A stretch of DNA of 21,150 nucleotides, taken from NCBI GenBank assembly GCA_045637775.1, contig JAZUAC010000011.1:1-21150 (forward strand). The letters run 5' to 3'. This document shows positions 13,892 through 21,150 of this stretch, piece after piece (the stretch's first letter is position 1; the number at the start of each line of letters is the position of its first letter). The stretch is from UMGS172 sp045637775. Its GTDB lineage: Bacteria; Bacillota; Clostridia; Oscillospirales; Acutalibacteraceae. A program made the position numbers and the translations under genes. The notes under the pieces were generated by a model. It was not told the DNA's origin and made no database searches. It saw only the letters and a program-made list of their open reading frames with translations.

Positions 13892-14353
13892 TTGGCACAG
13901 AACCCTACTGCGTTAAAGGTTTCGGCACTTATTAAGGACACAGTTGAGTCCACGGGGGTAAAGCTTTGGGATGTTAAATTTGTCAAAGAAGGCGCTTCGT
14001 GGTATTTAAGGGTGTTTATTGATAAGGAGGAAGGCGTTGACATCAACGACTGTACTGATGTTTCCCGTCTTATCGACCCCATTTTGGATGAAGCCGACCC
14101 CATCAATGTATCCTATTATCTTGAGGTGTGTTCGCCCGGTCTTGAGAGAGAATTGTGCGAGCAGTGGCACTTTGAAAGGTATATGGGTGCCGATGTCAAG
14201 GTAAAGCTTATCAGACCGCGTGACGGCAAACGTGAGTTTTCGGGTAAATTAAAGGCGTATGACGGCAGTGTTACCGTAGAGTGTGACGGTGCCGATATAC
14301 AGTTCGCAAAGAATGAGCTTGTTTTTGTAAAGCTCGACGATGCAAACTTTTAA
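13892..14353 (+). CDS. rimP: Ribosome maturation factor RimP
   Basis: 153 residues. The TTG at 13892 is chosen over the in-frame GTG at 13883: AAAGGAG (13877-13883) overlaps that GTG but sits a normal 8 bases before the TTG. The N-terminal domain runs ALIKDTVESTGVKLWDVKFV, with the family motif YYLEVCSPGLERELCEQWHF and a C-terminal SH3-like domain ending NELVFVKLDDANF. It assists 30S subunit maturation (S12 assembly). It is the first gene of the nusA operon. Confidence 0.93.
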   Translation: MAQNPTALKVSALIKDTVESTGVKLWDVKFVKEGASWYLRVFIDKEEGVDINDCTDVSRLIDPILDEADPINVSYYLEVCSPGLERELCEQWHFERYMGADVKVKLIRPRDGKREFSGKLKAYDGSVTVECDGADIQFAKNELVFVKLDDANF

Positions 14354-14395
14354 ATTGTTTAACATTTGTAATAATATATTGGAGGTAAATCAAAA

Positions 14396-15502
14396 ATGGC
14401 AAGGGCAAAGAAAGTTAAAGAAACAGAGATTGACATTACCGCAGAAATTTTTGACGCGCTCGAAATGATGGCAGAGGAAAGCGGAATCCCCGCAGGTTAT
14501 CTTGCAGATAAGATAAGAACTGCTATTATTACCGCCGCTAAAAAGGACTACGGCTCGAGAGACGTTGTTTTCTGCGAGATGGACATTGAAAATCGCGTAT
14601 TTAAGGTATATGTCCGCAAGACCGTTGTAAATGAGATTGAGGATGAATACACCCAGATTCTTATCGACGATGCTTTGAAGGTTGACAAGAACGCTATGGT
14701 TGGTGAGTTTGTTGACATTCCGCTTGAAACAAGAAAGTTTGGCCGAATTGTAGCACAGAACGCAAAGCACGTTATTCGTCAGGGCGTTAAGGAAGCTGAG
14801 CGCGGACAGACATTTGAGGAGTTCCAGAGCCGCAATAAAGAGCTTGTTACCGCTGTTGTTCAGCGTATCGACCCCAAGACAGGTAACGCAACCATTACTA
14901 TCGGACGCGGCGAGGCTGTATTGCCCAGAACCGAGCAGGTTCCCGACGAGGTGCTTCACGAAGGCGATCACATCAAGGTTTATATTGTTGATGTTAAGAA
15001 CGAGGACAGAGGTCCCCGTGCTATGATTTCCAGAACCCATCCCGGACTTGTAAAGAGACTGTTCGAGACCGAGGTTCCCGAAATTTACGACGGCACTATT
15101 GAAATCAAAGCAGTTTCCCGTCAGGCAGGCTCCAGAACCAAGATGGCTGTTTGGTCGCAGAATCCTGACATTGATGCAGTCGGTGCTTGTATCGGTCAGC
15201 GAGGTGTACGTGTTAACACCATCGTTGAAGAGCTTGGTGGCGGGAAGATCGACATCGTGAAGTATTCCGATGATCCTGCCGCATTTATTACCGAGGCTTT
15301 GTCGCCTGCAAAGGTTTTGAGTGTTACTATTGAAAGTGAAGACCCCAAGGTCTGCCGTGTAACCGTTCCCGACAGTCAGTTGTCTTTGGCTATCGGTAAC
15401 AAGGGTCAGAATGTTCGTCTTGCTGCACGTCTTACCGGTTGGAAGATCGACATTCATCCCGAAAGCGGATTCTACGGCGAGGGTGACGACAGTATTCAGT
15501 AA
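14396..15502 (+). CDS. nusA: Transcription elongation/termination factor NusA
   Basis: 368 residues, the short form usual in Firmicutes. Order: N-terminal RNAP-binding domain (about 1-125), S1 domain (about 133-200, VVQRIDPKTGNATITIGRGE), KH1 (IKAVSRQAGSRTKMAVWSQN then GACIGQRGVRV), and KH2 (LAIGNKGQNVRLAARLTGWK). There is no C-terminal acidic repeat region. It binds RNA polymerase flap and nascent RNA, stimulating pausing and termination. GGAGG lies 9 bases upstream of the ATG. Confidence 0.97.
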   Translation: MARAKKVKETEIDITAEIFDALEMMAEESGIPAGYLADKIRTAIITAAKKDYGSRDVVFCEMDIENRVFKVYVRKTVVNEIEDEYTQILIDDALKVDKNAMVGEFVDIPLETRKFGRIVAQNAKHVIRQGVKEAERGQTFEEFQSRNKELVTAVVQRIDPKTGNATITIGRGEAVLPRTEQVPDEVLHEGDHIKVYIVDVKNEDRGPRAMISRTHPGLVKRLFETEVPEIYDGTIEIKAVSRQAGSRTKMAVWSQNPDIDAVGACIGQRGVRVNTIVEELGGGKIDIVKYSDDPAAFITEALSPAKVLSVTIESEDPKVCRVTVPDSQLSLAIGNKGQNVRLAARLTGWKIDIHPESGFYGEGDDSIQ

Positions 15503-15537
15503 TCTGTCGCTGAAGTTTAAGAAAGTGAGGAAATGCC

Positions 15538-15810
15538 ATGACACCAAAAAAACAACCGTTAAGACAGTGTACGGGATGCGGTGAAATGAAGCCTAAACGT
15601 GAACTTGTTCGCGTGGTTAAAACACCCGAAGGCAATGTAATGCTTGACCGTTCGGGAAAGGCTAACGGACGTGGGGCATATATATGCCACAGTACCGAAT
15701 GCTATAAAAAGGCGATTAAAGCAAAACGCCTTGAGAGAGCATTCTCAATGGCTATCCCGACAAGCGTTTCCGAACAGATAGTAAAGGAGCTGGAGTCGGA
15801 TGAGCAGTGA
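15538..15810 (+). CDS. ylxR: YlxR/DUF448 RNA-binding protein (RnpM-like)
   Basis: 90 residues. The opening PLRQCTGCGEMKPKRELVRV, the DRSGKANGRGAYICHS core and CYKKAIKAKRLERAF match the DUF448 family. The conserved cysteines and basic residues form the RNA-binding surface. The Bacillus homologue (RnpM) binds RNase P RNA and modulates it. GTGAGG lies about 8 bases before the ATG. It overlaps the next gene by 11 bases, the usual ylxR-ylxQ arrangement. Confidence 0.95.
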   Translation: MTPKKQPLRQCTGCGEMKPKRELVRVVKTPEGNVMLDRSGKANGRGAYICHSTECYKKAIKAKRLERAFSMAIPTSVSEQIVKELESDEQ

Positions 15811-16129
15811 AGCGATATTATCCTATTTAGGATTAGCTCGTAAGGCGGGCAAGCTGGCAACGGGATTTGCCGCATCGAAAGAAGCCTGTCTTAAGAATAA
15901 TGCAAAGTTTATTGCCGTTGCCGTCGACATCTCCGAAAAATCCGAAAAAGAAATAAGATATTTCAGTGGCGGAAAGATACCTGTTGAAAGAATACCGTAT
16001 ACTATTTTTGAGGTTTCTGCCAAAATCGGAATAAAGGCCGGCATTGTGGCCGTATGCGACGAGGGTTTTGCCAACGCATTGGTAAAAGCTGTCGAAAGAT
16101 CGAAGGAGGAATTCACACATGCTGATTAA
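15800..16129 (+). CDS. L7Ae/L30e-family RNA-binding protein (YlxQ-like)
   Basis: 109 residues. The family start SYLGLARKAGKLATGFAASK and the strand-helix alternation of L7Ae proteins are visible (AKFIAVAVDISEKSEKEI, GIVAVCDEGFANALVKAV). These proteins bind kink-turn or related RNA; the specific target of YlxQ is not known. The start overlaps ylxR by 11 bases, and the stop overlaps infB by 11 bases, so the three are probably translated in concert. An internal AGGAGG near its end serves infB. Confidence 0.93.
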   Translation: MSSEAILSYLGLARKAGKLATGFAASKEACLKNNAKFIAVAVDISEKSEKEIRYFSGGKIPVERIPYTIFEVSAKIGIKAGIVAVCDEGFANALVKAVERSKEEFTHAD

Positions 16130-18713
16130 GTATAAGATACACGAGGTGTCCAAGGATTTTAATATCAACAGCAAGGACATCATTGCACTCCTTAAAGACA
16201 AGTTAGGAGTAGATAAGAAAAGTCAGACCTCTTTGGAGGATACCGAGCTTGACCTTATTTTTGATTACTTGACTCAAAACAACGAGGTTAAGAATTTTGA
16301 CGAATATTTTGCTGCAGGTAAAGATGCAAGCGAGGCACGCGCAAAAGAGCGTAAGGCTGAAAAGGACCGCAAGCTTGCCGAACAGATGGCTATTCTTGAG
16401 CAGTTGAAGGCTGCACAGGCTGCTCAAAAAGCTGCCGAGGAAGCAAAGAATCAGCCTAAAGCAGAGCCTAAACCCGAGAAGAAGGCTGAGCCCAAGGTTG
16501 AAGTAAAGCCTGAGAAGAAAGCAGAGCCTAAGGTTGAAGCTAAGCCCGAGAAAAAAGCAGAGCCCAAGGTTGAAGCTAAGCCCGAGAAAAAAGCAGAACC
16601 TAAGGTTGAACCCAAGCCCGAGAAGAAGGCTGAACCCAAGGTTGAGGTTAAACCTGAACCCGAGAAGGTATCTGAGCCGGTTAACATTCCGCCCAGGCCC
16701 AAGAAGGAAAAGAAGGGTGAGGCTCCCAATCGCGGACCTGTCGAGATTCGCAAGGTTGACACTCGTGCTTCCAACATCAACATTGATAAATATAACGAGC
16801 GTTATGAGAACATTGCTCCTGCTAATGCAATGCGCAACGATAACGACCAGCGCAAGCAGAAGATAAAGCAGAAGTCCAAGGATTACGGTCGTCCCCAGAA
16901 TGCAAAGAGAGAGACCGAGGCCGATAAGCTTCGCAGACTTCAGCTTGAAAAAATCAAAAAGACCCCCATCACCGTTACCGTCGGTGATGAAATTACCGTT
17001 GGTGAGCTTGCAGCCGCAATGAAAAAGACGGCTTCCGAAGTTATTAAGGAGCTTATGAAACTCGGAATGCTCGCCTCCGTTAACCAGGTTATCGATTATG
17101 ATACCGCCGAAATCGTTGTAACCGAAATGGGCTGCAAGATTCAGCGCGCAGTTGTTGTAACCATCGAAGAAAGAATTATGGACATCTCGGAGGATACCGA
17201 GGAGACCTTGAAGCCCAGAAGTCCTATCGTTGTTGTTATGGGACACGTTGACCACGGTAAAACCTCGCTTCTCGATGCTATCCGTGACGCCAAGGTTGCT
17301 TCGGGTGAGGCTGGCGGTATTACCCAGCATATCGGTGCTTACCGTGTAAACCACGAGGGTAACGATATTACCTTCCTCGACACTCCCGGACACGCCGCAT
17401 TTACCTCTATGCGTCAGCGTGGTGCTATGGCAACCGATATTGCAATTCTCGTTGTTGCAGCTGACGACGGTATTATGCCTCAGACTGTTGAAGCTATCAA
17501 CCACGCCAAAGCAGCCAAGGTTCAGATAATTGTTGCCATCAACAAGATGGATAAACCCGAAGCCAATCCCGATCGCATTAAGCAGCAGCTCACCGAGCAT
17601 GGTCTTGTTCCTGAAGAATGGGGCGGTGACATCATTTGTGTTCCCGTTTCGGCTAAAACTCACGATGGTATTGACGACCTTCTTCAGAACCTTTTGCTTG
17701 TTGCCGAAATGGAAGAGCTCAAGGCTAACCCCGACCGTCGTGCAAACGGCGTTGTTATCGAAGCAAGACTCGATAAGGGTCGTGGCCCTGTTGCAACCCT
17801 TCTTGTTCAGAACGGCACCTTAAAATCGGGTGACATCGTTGTTGCAGGCACCTCTGTCGGTCGTGTCAGAGTTATGGTTAACGTATACGGTAAAACTCTT
17901 AAAGAAGCAGGTCCCGCAGTTCCGGTTGAGATTACCGGTCTTGATGAGGTTCCCTCTGCAGGTGATAATTTCGATGCTGTTTCGGATGAACGTCTTGCAC
18001 GTCAGCTTGTTGAACAGCGTAAGCAGAAGATTAAGGATGATGCCTTTAAAGCTGCACAGAAGGTTACTCTTGATAACCTTTTCAGTCAGCTTGAACAGGG
18101 CGAAATGAAAGACCTCAACGTTATTGTTAAGGCCGACGTTCAAGGCTCGGTTGAAGCAGTTAAGGAAAGCCTCGTAAAGCTTTCTAACGAAGAAGTCAGA
18201 GTTAACGTTATCCACGGCGGTGCAGGTGCAATCAACGAATCCGACGTTATGCTTGCTGCAACCTCTGGTGCTATTATCGTTGGCTTTAACGTTCGTCCCG
18301 ATCCGGTAGCCAAAGAGGCTGCCGAGCGTGACGGTGTTGAAATGCGTCTTTACAGAGTTATTTATGATTGTATTGATGAAATTACAGCAGCTATGAAGGG
18401 TATGCTTGCTCCCAAGTTCCGCGAAGCTATTTTGGGTGACCTCGAAGTTCGTCAGACCTATAAGGTTAGCGGTATCGGTGTTATTGCCGGTTGCTATGTA
18501 AAGCGTGGCAAAATCACCCGCGATGCCAAGGTTCGCGTTGTTCGTGACGGCATAGTTGTTGCAGAGGATGAGATTTCCTCACTCCGTCGTTTCAAAGATG
18601 ACGTTAAGGAAGTTGCCGAAGGTTACGAGTGCGGTGTCGGACTCCAAAAATTCGGTGATATCAAGGAAGGCGATATCTTCGAAGCATTCTTTATGGAAGA
18701 ATACAGAGATTGA
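16119..18713 (+). CDS. infB: Translation initiation factor IF-2
   Basis: 864 residues. N-terminal IF2N helix domain (about 1-55), a charged linker with tandem repeats (about 115-183), a second IF2N (about 285-345), then the G domain: G1 GHVDHGKT (375-382), G2 around GGITQHIGAYR, G3 DTPGHAAF (421-428), G4 NKMD (475-478). Domains II-IV follow, including the fMet-tRNA-binding C-terminus with GFNVRPDP and YKVSGIGVIAGCYVKRGKIT. It places initiator tRNA on the ribosome. AGGAGG is 9 bases before the ATG, inside the upstream L7Ae-like gene. Confidence 0.98.
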   Translation: MLIKYKIHEVSKDFNINSKDIIALLKDKLGVDKKSQTSLEDTELDLIFDYLTQNNEVKNFDEYFAAGKDASEARAKERKAEKDRKLAEQMAILEQLKAAQAAQKAAEEAKNQPKAEPKPEKKAEPKVEVKPEKKAEPKVEAKPEKKAEPKVEAKPEKKAEPKVEPKPEKKAEPKVEVKPEPEKVSEPVNIPPRPKKEKKGEAPNRGPVEIRKVDTRASNINIDKYNERYENIAPANAMRNDNDQRKQKIKQKSKDYGRPQNAKRETEADKLRRLQLEKIKKTPITVTVGDEITVGELAAAMKKTASEVIKELMKLGMLASVNQVIDYDTAEIVVTEMGCKIQRAVVVTIEERIMDISEDTEETLKPRSPIVVVMGHVDHGKTSLLDAIRDAKVASGEAGGITQHIGAYRVNHEGNDITFLDTPGHAAFTSMRQRGAMATDIAILVVAADDGIMPQTVEAINHAKAAKVQIIVAINKMDKPEANPDRIKQQLTEHGLVPEEWGGDIICVPVSAKTHDGIDDLLQNLLLVAEMEELKANPDRRANGVVIEARLDKGRGPVATLLVQNGTLKSGDIVVAGTSVGRVRVMVNVYGKTLKEAGPAVPVEITGLDEVPSAGDNFDAVSDERLARQLVEQRKQKIKDDAFKAAQKVTLDNLFSQLEQGEMKDLNVIVKADVQGSVEAVKESLVKLSNEEVRVNVIHGGAGAINESDVMLAATSGAIIVGFNVRPDPVAKEAAERDGVEMRLYRVIYDCIDEITAAMKGMLAPKFREAILGDLEVRQTYKVSGIGVIAGCYVKRGKITRDAKVRVVRDGIVVAEDEISSLRRFKDDVKEVAEGYECGVGLQKFGDIKEGDIFEAFFMEEYRD
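16461..16668 (+). repeat. 36-bp tandem repeat in the infB linker
   Basis: Six imperfect units, each encoding about 12 residues of the form KAEPKVEAKPEK, occupy the linker of IF-2. The nucleotide units differ mainly by synonymous changes, and the first and last are partial or extended. Length polymorphism among strains is likely. Confidence 0.9.
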
Positions 18714-18729
18714 TATTAAAAAATATAAC

Positions 18730-18752
18730 GGGTCGTCTTTTTTAGACGACCC
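18730..18752 (+). other. U-loop hairpin in the infB-rbfA gap
   Basis: A perfect 9-bp stem GGGTCGTCT/AGACGACCC (18730-18738 with 18744-18752) with a TTTTT loop. No U-tract follows, and the operon continues 24 bases later, so it is not a terminator. It may act in mRNA processing or stability. Confidence 0.65.
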
Positions 18753-18776
18753 TAGCTCTAATAAAGGAAATGATAT

Positions 18777-19157
18777 ATGCCAAGTTTTAAATTGGGTAGG
18801 GCTACGGCCGATATTCAGCGTGAATTGGCCGACCTTTTGAGAGAAGTTAAAGACCCCAGAGTCAGCAAACTTCTGAGTATTATAAAAATCGACCTTTCGG
18901 GCGATATGTCGTACGCAACCGTTTATGTCAGCGCCATCGAAGGCTATGAAAAAACGGTTGAAAGTGTTAAAGGTCTTAAAAATGCCGCAGGATTTTTGCG
19001 TCGCGAGCTTGGAATGAGATTAAAACTTCGTAAAACCCCCGAATTACGCTTTATTGCCGATAATTCTATTGAACATAGTGCTCACATTTCGAAGATTATT
19101 GACTCGTTCCCTGAAATGCCCAGTGACGATGTTACCGAGGGTGACGGCAATGAGTAG
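18777..19157 (+). CDS. rbfA: 30S ribosome-binding factor RbfA
   Basis: 126 residues. The family KH-like fold is visible: IQRELADLLREVKDPRVSKL, then SYATVYVSAIE, AAGFLRRELGMRLKLRKTPEL and the HSAHISKIIDSF end. It assists 16S rRNA 5' processing and cold-adapted 30S assembly. AAGGAA lies about 7 bases upstream. The acidic tail VTEGDGNE overlaps the next start by 8 bases. Confidence 0.96.
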   Translation: MPSFKLGRATADIQRELADLLREVKDPRVSKLLSIIKIDLSGDMSYATVYVSAIEGYEKTVESVKGLKNAAGFLRRELGMRLKLRKTPELRFIADNSIEHSAHISKIIDSFPEMPSDDVTEGDGNE

Positions 19158-20109
19158 GTCGGTTTCATTATCTCAAACTGCCGAAATATTAAAGAATAAT
19201 GATAAATTCCTGATTTTAACCCACGCTCATCCTGACGGTGATACATTAGGCTCGGGCTTCGGGCTTTGTTCGGCGTTGCGAAAAATGGGCAAAAAGGCAA
19301 ATGTCATTTGCTCGGATGAAATTCCACACAAGTTTGAATATTTGACCGTAGAGGGCAACGAGGATTTCCAAATAGAAACCATAATTTCGGTTGATGTTGC
19401 GGATGAAAACTTGTTAGGCTCTTTAAAAGAAAATTATGCCGATAAAGTGCTACTTTCAATCGACCACCACGGAACAAACACCGGCTTTGCCGAGAATTTG
19501 TATTTAGAGGGTGACAGTGCTGCCGCTTGTGAGTGCATTTTTAATGTAATTAAAGAATTGGGTGTTGAAATTACACCGTTTATCGCAACCTGCCTTTATA
19601 CCGGAATTGCTACTGATACAGGTTGCTTTAAATTCTCAAACACTACGCCGAGAACCCATATGTATGCGGCAGAATTAATGTCTTTGGGTGCCGATTATGA
19701 CGAGATTAACCGCGTTATGTTTGAGGTTAAAACAAAAAGTCGTTTGGAAATGGAACGCCGTGTCCTTAATGATATTGAGTACCTTTGTGACGGCAGGTGT
19801 GCTATTGTTACGGTTACTCAAAAAATGATAAAGGAAACCGGTTGCGATTCAAGTGATATGGATGGAATCGCCTCATTGTCCCGCAGCATTGATGGAGTGC
19901 AAATCGGTGTTACTGTGCGTGAAAAGTCCGACGGTAGATGGAAAATTTCAATGAGGACGTTTGAGCCTTATGATGCCGCACTTCTTTGCAGTAATTTCGG
20001 CGGTGGCGGGCATAAGCGTGCCGCAGGCTGTGAGTTTGGTTGCGGTTTAGAGGAAGTAAAGTCACAGATTAAGAATCTTTTGATTAAAACTTTGGAATTA
20101 AAAGTATGA
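19150..20109 (+). CDS. nrnA: DHH/DHHA1 bifunctional oligoribonuclease/pAp phosphatase NrnA
   Basis: 319 residues from ATG 19150 (GAGGG about 9 bases upstream; an earlier in-frame ATG at 19054 lies deep in rbfA and is rejected). DHH-domain motifs: HAHPDGD (25-31), D82 in VDV, DHH (105-107), TDTG (155-158). The C-terminal DHHA1 RNA-binding motif GGGGHKRAAG spans 284-293. It degrades nanoRNA and may dephosphorylate pAp; metal binding is by the His/Asp sites. It overlaps rbfA by 8 bases and truB by 4. Confidence 0.94.
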   Translation: MSRSVSLSQTAEILKNNDKFLILTHAHPDGDTLGSGFGLCSALRKMGKKANVICSDEIPHKFEYLTVEGNEDFQIETIISVDVADENLLGSLKENYADKVLLSIDHHGTNTGFAENLYLEGDSAAACECIFNVIKELGVEITPFIATCLYTGIATDTGCFKFSNTTPRTHMYAAELMSLGADYDEINRVMFEVKTKSRLEMERRVLNDIEYLCDGRCAIVTVTQKMIKETGCDSSDMDGIASLSRSIDGVQIGVTVREKSDGRWKISMRTFEPYDAALLCSNFGGGGHKRAAGCEFGCGLEEVKSQIKNLLIKTLELKV

Positions 20110-20984
20110 ACGGATTGATTTTAGTTGACAAGCCTACAGGATACACCTCGTTCAAGGTGGCGGCGGTAATCCGCCGTATATACGGCACAAAACGTGTTGG
20201 TCATACCGGCACGTTAGACCCATTAGCCACCGGCGTTTTGCCGATACTAATAGGCAGAGCAACAAGGCTTTCCTCGTATGTTTTAGAGGCTGACAAACGG
20301 TATATTGCCGGCATTCGTTTAGGTTTAACTACCGATTCACTCGATATTACGGGCGAAGTGGTTGAAAGACACGAGGTTAACGTTTCCGATGAGCAGTTGG
20401 CGGATGCCGTGATTCATTTTAATTGTACTTATGACCAGATTCCACCGATGTATTCGGCAATTCAGATTAACGGAGTCAGACTTTATGACCTTGCCCGTCA
20501 GGGAAAAGAGGTAAAGCGTGAGCCAAGGACGGTTACCATTCACGAATTAAAACTTTTAAACCGTGAGGGTGACGATTTTACGGTTGAGGTGCATTGCTCA
20601 AAGGGTACATACATCAGGTCTTTGGCTGATGATATCGGTAAATTCTTGGGTTGCGGTGCCACCGTTACATCATTAAGGCGTACTGATGCCGCAGGCTTTT
20701 CAATTGACCGCTGTTTCACATTAGAACAAATCGAGGCAGACCCCGAAGGGTGCTTGCTGTCACCTGATGTGGCGGTTCCTCAATTTAAAAGTATCACAAT
20801 CGCACCGACTCAAGGTAAACGCTTTTTAAACGGTGCAGCGTTAAGTATTGACCGTATAAGATTTATTAACAATGCCGAAGATGGTGAACTTTTTAAAATG
20901 TATTCCGAGGGTGAGTTTTTAGGACTTTCGGAATATAAACAAGACACAAGAGAACTTACCACAAAATGCGTTATTAAGGAATAA
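20106..20984 (+). CDS. truB: tRNA pseudouridine(55) synthase TruB
   Basis: 292 residues. The catalytic motif GHTGTLDPLATGVLP places the nucleophile at D38. The Tyr-bearing ADKRYIAGIRLG and the QIPPMYSAIQINGVRLYDLA stretch are typical, as is GTYIRSLADDIG. The C-terminus carries a TruB_C-like extension. It makes pseudouridine 55 in tRNA. The start overlaps nrnA in an ATGA arrangement, so translation is likely coupled. Confidence 0.97.
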   Translation: MNGLILVDKPTGYTSFKVAAVIRRIYGTKRVGHTGTLDPLATGVLPILIGRATRLSSYVLEADKRYIAGIRLGLTTDSLDITGEVVERHEVNVSDEQLADAVIHFNCTYDQIPPMYSAIQINGVRLYDLARQGKEVKREPRTVTIHELKLLNREGDDFTVEVHCSKGTYIRSLADDIGKFLGCGATVTSLRRTDAAGFSIDRCFTLEQIEADPEGCLLSPDVAVPQFKSITIAPTQGKRFLNGAALSIDRIRFINNAEDGELFKMYSEGEFLGLSEYKQDTRELTTKCVIKE

Positions 20985-21023
20985 AATTAATAAAAAATAC
21001 TAAACAAAAAGGAGGCGGTAACA

Positions 21024-21150
21024 GTGAAAAGTAATGGCGTTGTAGTGGCGTTAGGCACTTTTGACGGACTTCATAAAGGTCATATGTCGGTTCTTAATAC
21101 GGCGTTGAACTTTGAAACCTTGACACCGGTTGCCGTAACCTTTTTGGAAC
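21024..21150 (+). CDS. ribF: RibF, bifunctional riboflavin kinase/FAD synthetase (N-terminal fragment)
   Basis: A GTG start 8 bases after AGGAGG (21010-21015 region) begins MKSNGVVVALGTFDGLHKGH, where GTFDGLHKGH is the nucleotidyltransferase motif of the FAD synthetase domain. The frame runs off the right edge after 42 residues. RibF phosphorylates riboflavin and adenylates FMN. Its position after truB is common in Firmicutes. Confidence 0.93.
   Translation, partial: MKSNGVVVALGTFDGLHKGHMSVLNTALNFETLTPVAVTFLE

Noticed and set aside
14390..15547. 385-aa open frame antisense to nusA
   Set aside because: It mirrors a well-recognised NusA gene; the translation is low-complexity, rich in Asn, Leu and Cys, and there is no convincing ribosome binding site. 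It arises from codon bias on the sense strand.
16203..17663. 486-aa open frame antisense to infB
   Set aside because: The translation includes Leu/Gly/Phe/Asn runs that come from the reversed IF-2 linker repeats. The sense strand is a clear IF-2 gene.

Overview
The window looks like a chromosomal stretch of a Gram-positive gut Clostridia bacterium, probably Oscillospiraceae/Ruminococcaceae. The reasons are AGGAGG-type ribosome binding sites on most genes, the rimP-nusA-ylxR-L7Ae-infB-rbfA-nrnA-truB-ribF gene order, a DUF1836 protein, a tetrahydrofolate-riboswitch-linked ECF folate transporter, and many short palindromic intergenic repeats of a kind common in those genomes. The placement is inferred from gene content and order; no database was searched.

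Layout. (1) 1-211 is the tail of an unrecognised gene, followed by a long imperfect hairpin (248-306). (2) 459-5262 is a plus-strand run of five closely spaced genes: two cytosolic GH16-fold proteins (the first lacks both catalytic glutamates, the second keeps them), the replication-associated ATPase RarA, and two membrane PH-domain proteins (YdbS/YdbT type). (3) 5260-7636 is a folate-responsive unit: promoter, THF riboswitch, an 11-bp helix that masks the Shine-Dalgarno sequence, folT, a 59-aa ribbon-helix-helix-like protein, a MATE transporter, and an intrinsic terminator. (4) 7661-8421 is a lipoprotein gene with its own promoter, ending at a bidirectional terminator. (5) 8428-10980 on the minus strand holds small membrane proteins of unknown function, including a 53-aa protein coupled by an ATGA overlap, embedded in palindromic repeats. 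(6) 10981-13661 on the minus strand is a DUF1836 regulator / NfeD-like / flotillin operon whose promoter spacer carries a perfect palindrome. (7) From 13764 to the right edge is the rimP-nusA-infB translation/transcription operon, with a strong promoter, a terminator-like leader hairpin and overlapping genes, running into ribF.

How the genes work together. The right-hand operon supplies ribosome maturation (RimP, RbfA), transcription elongation/termination control (NusA), RNA-binding adaptors (YlxR, L7Ae-like), initiation (IF2), nanoRNA turnover (NrnA), tRNA pseudouridylation (TruB) and flavin cofactor synthesis (RibF). The flotillin/NfeD pair probably organises membrane microdomains. FolT supplies the substrate-binding subunit for folate uptake under riboswitch control. 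The most unusual parts are the inactive/active GH16 pair, the folT-RHH-MATE arrangement, the long plus-strand hairpin at 248-306, and the palindromes sitting inside promoters.
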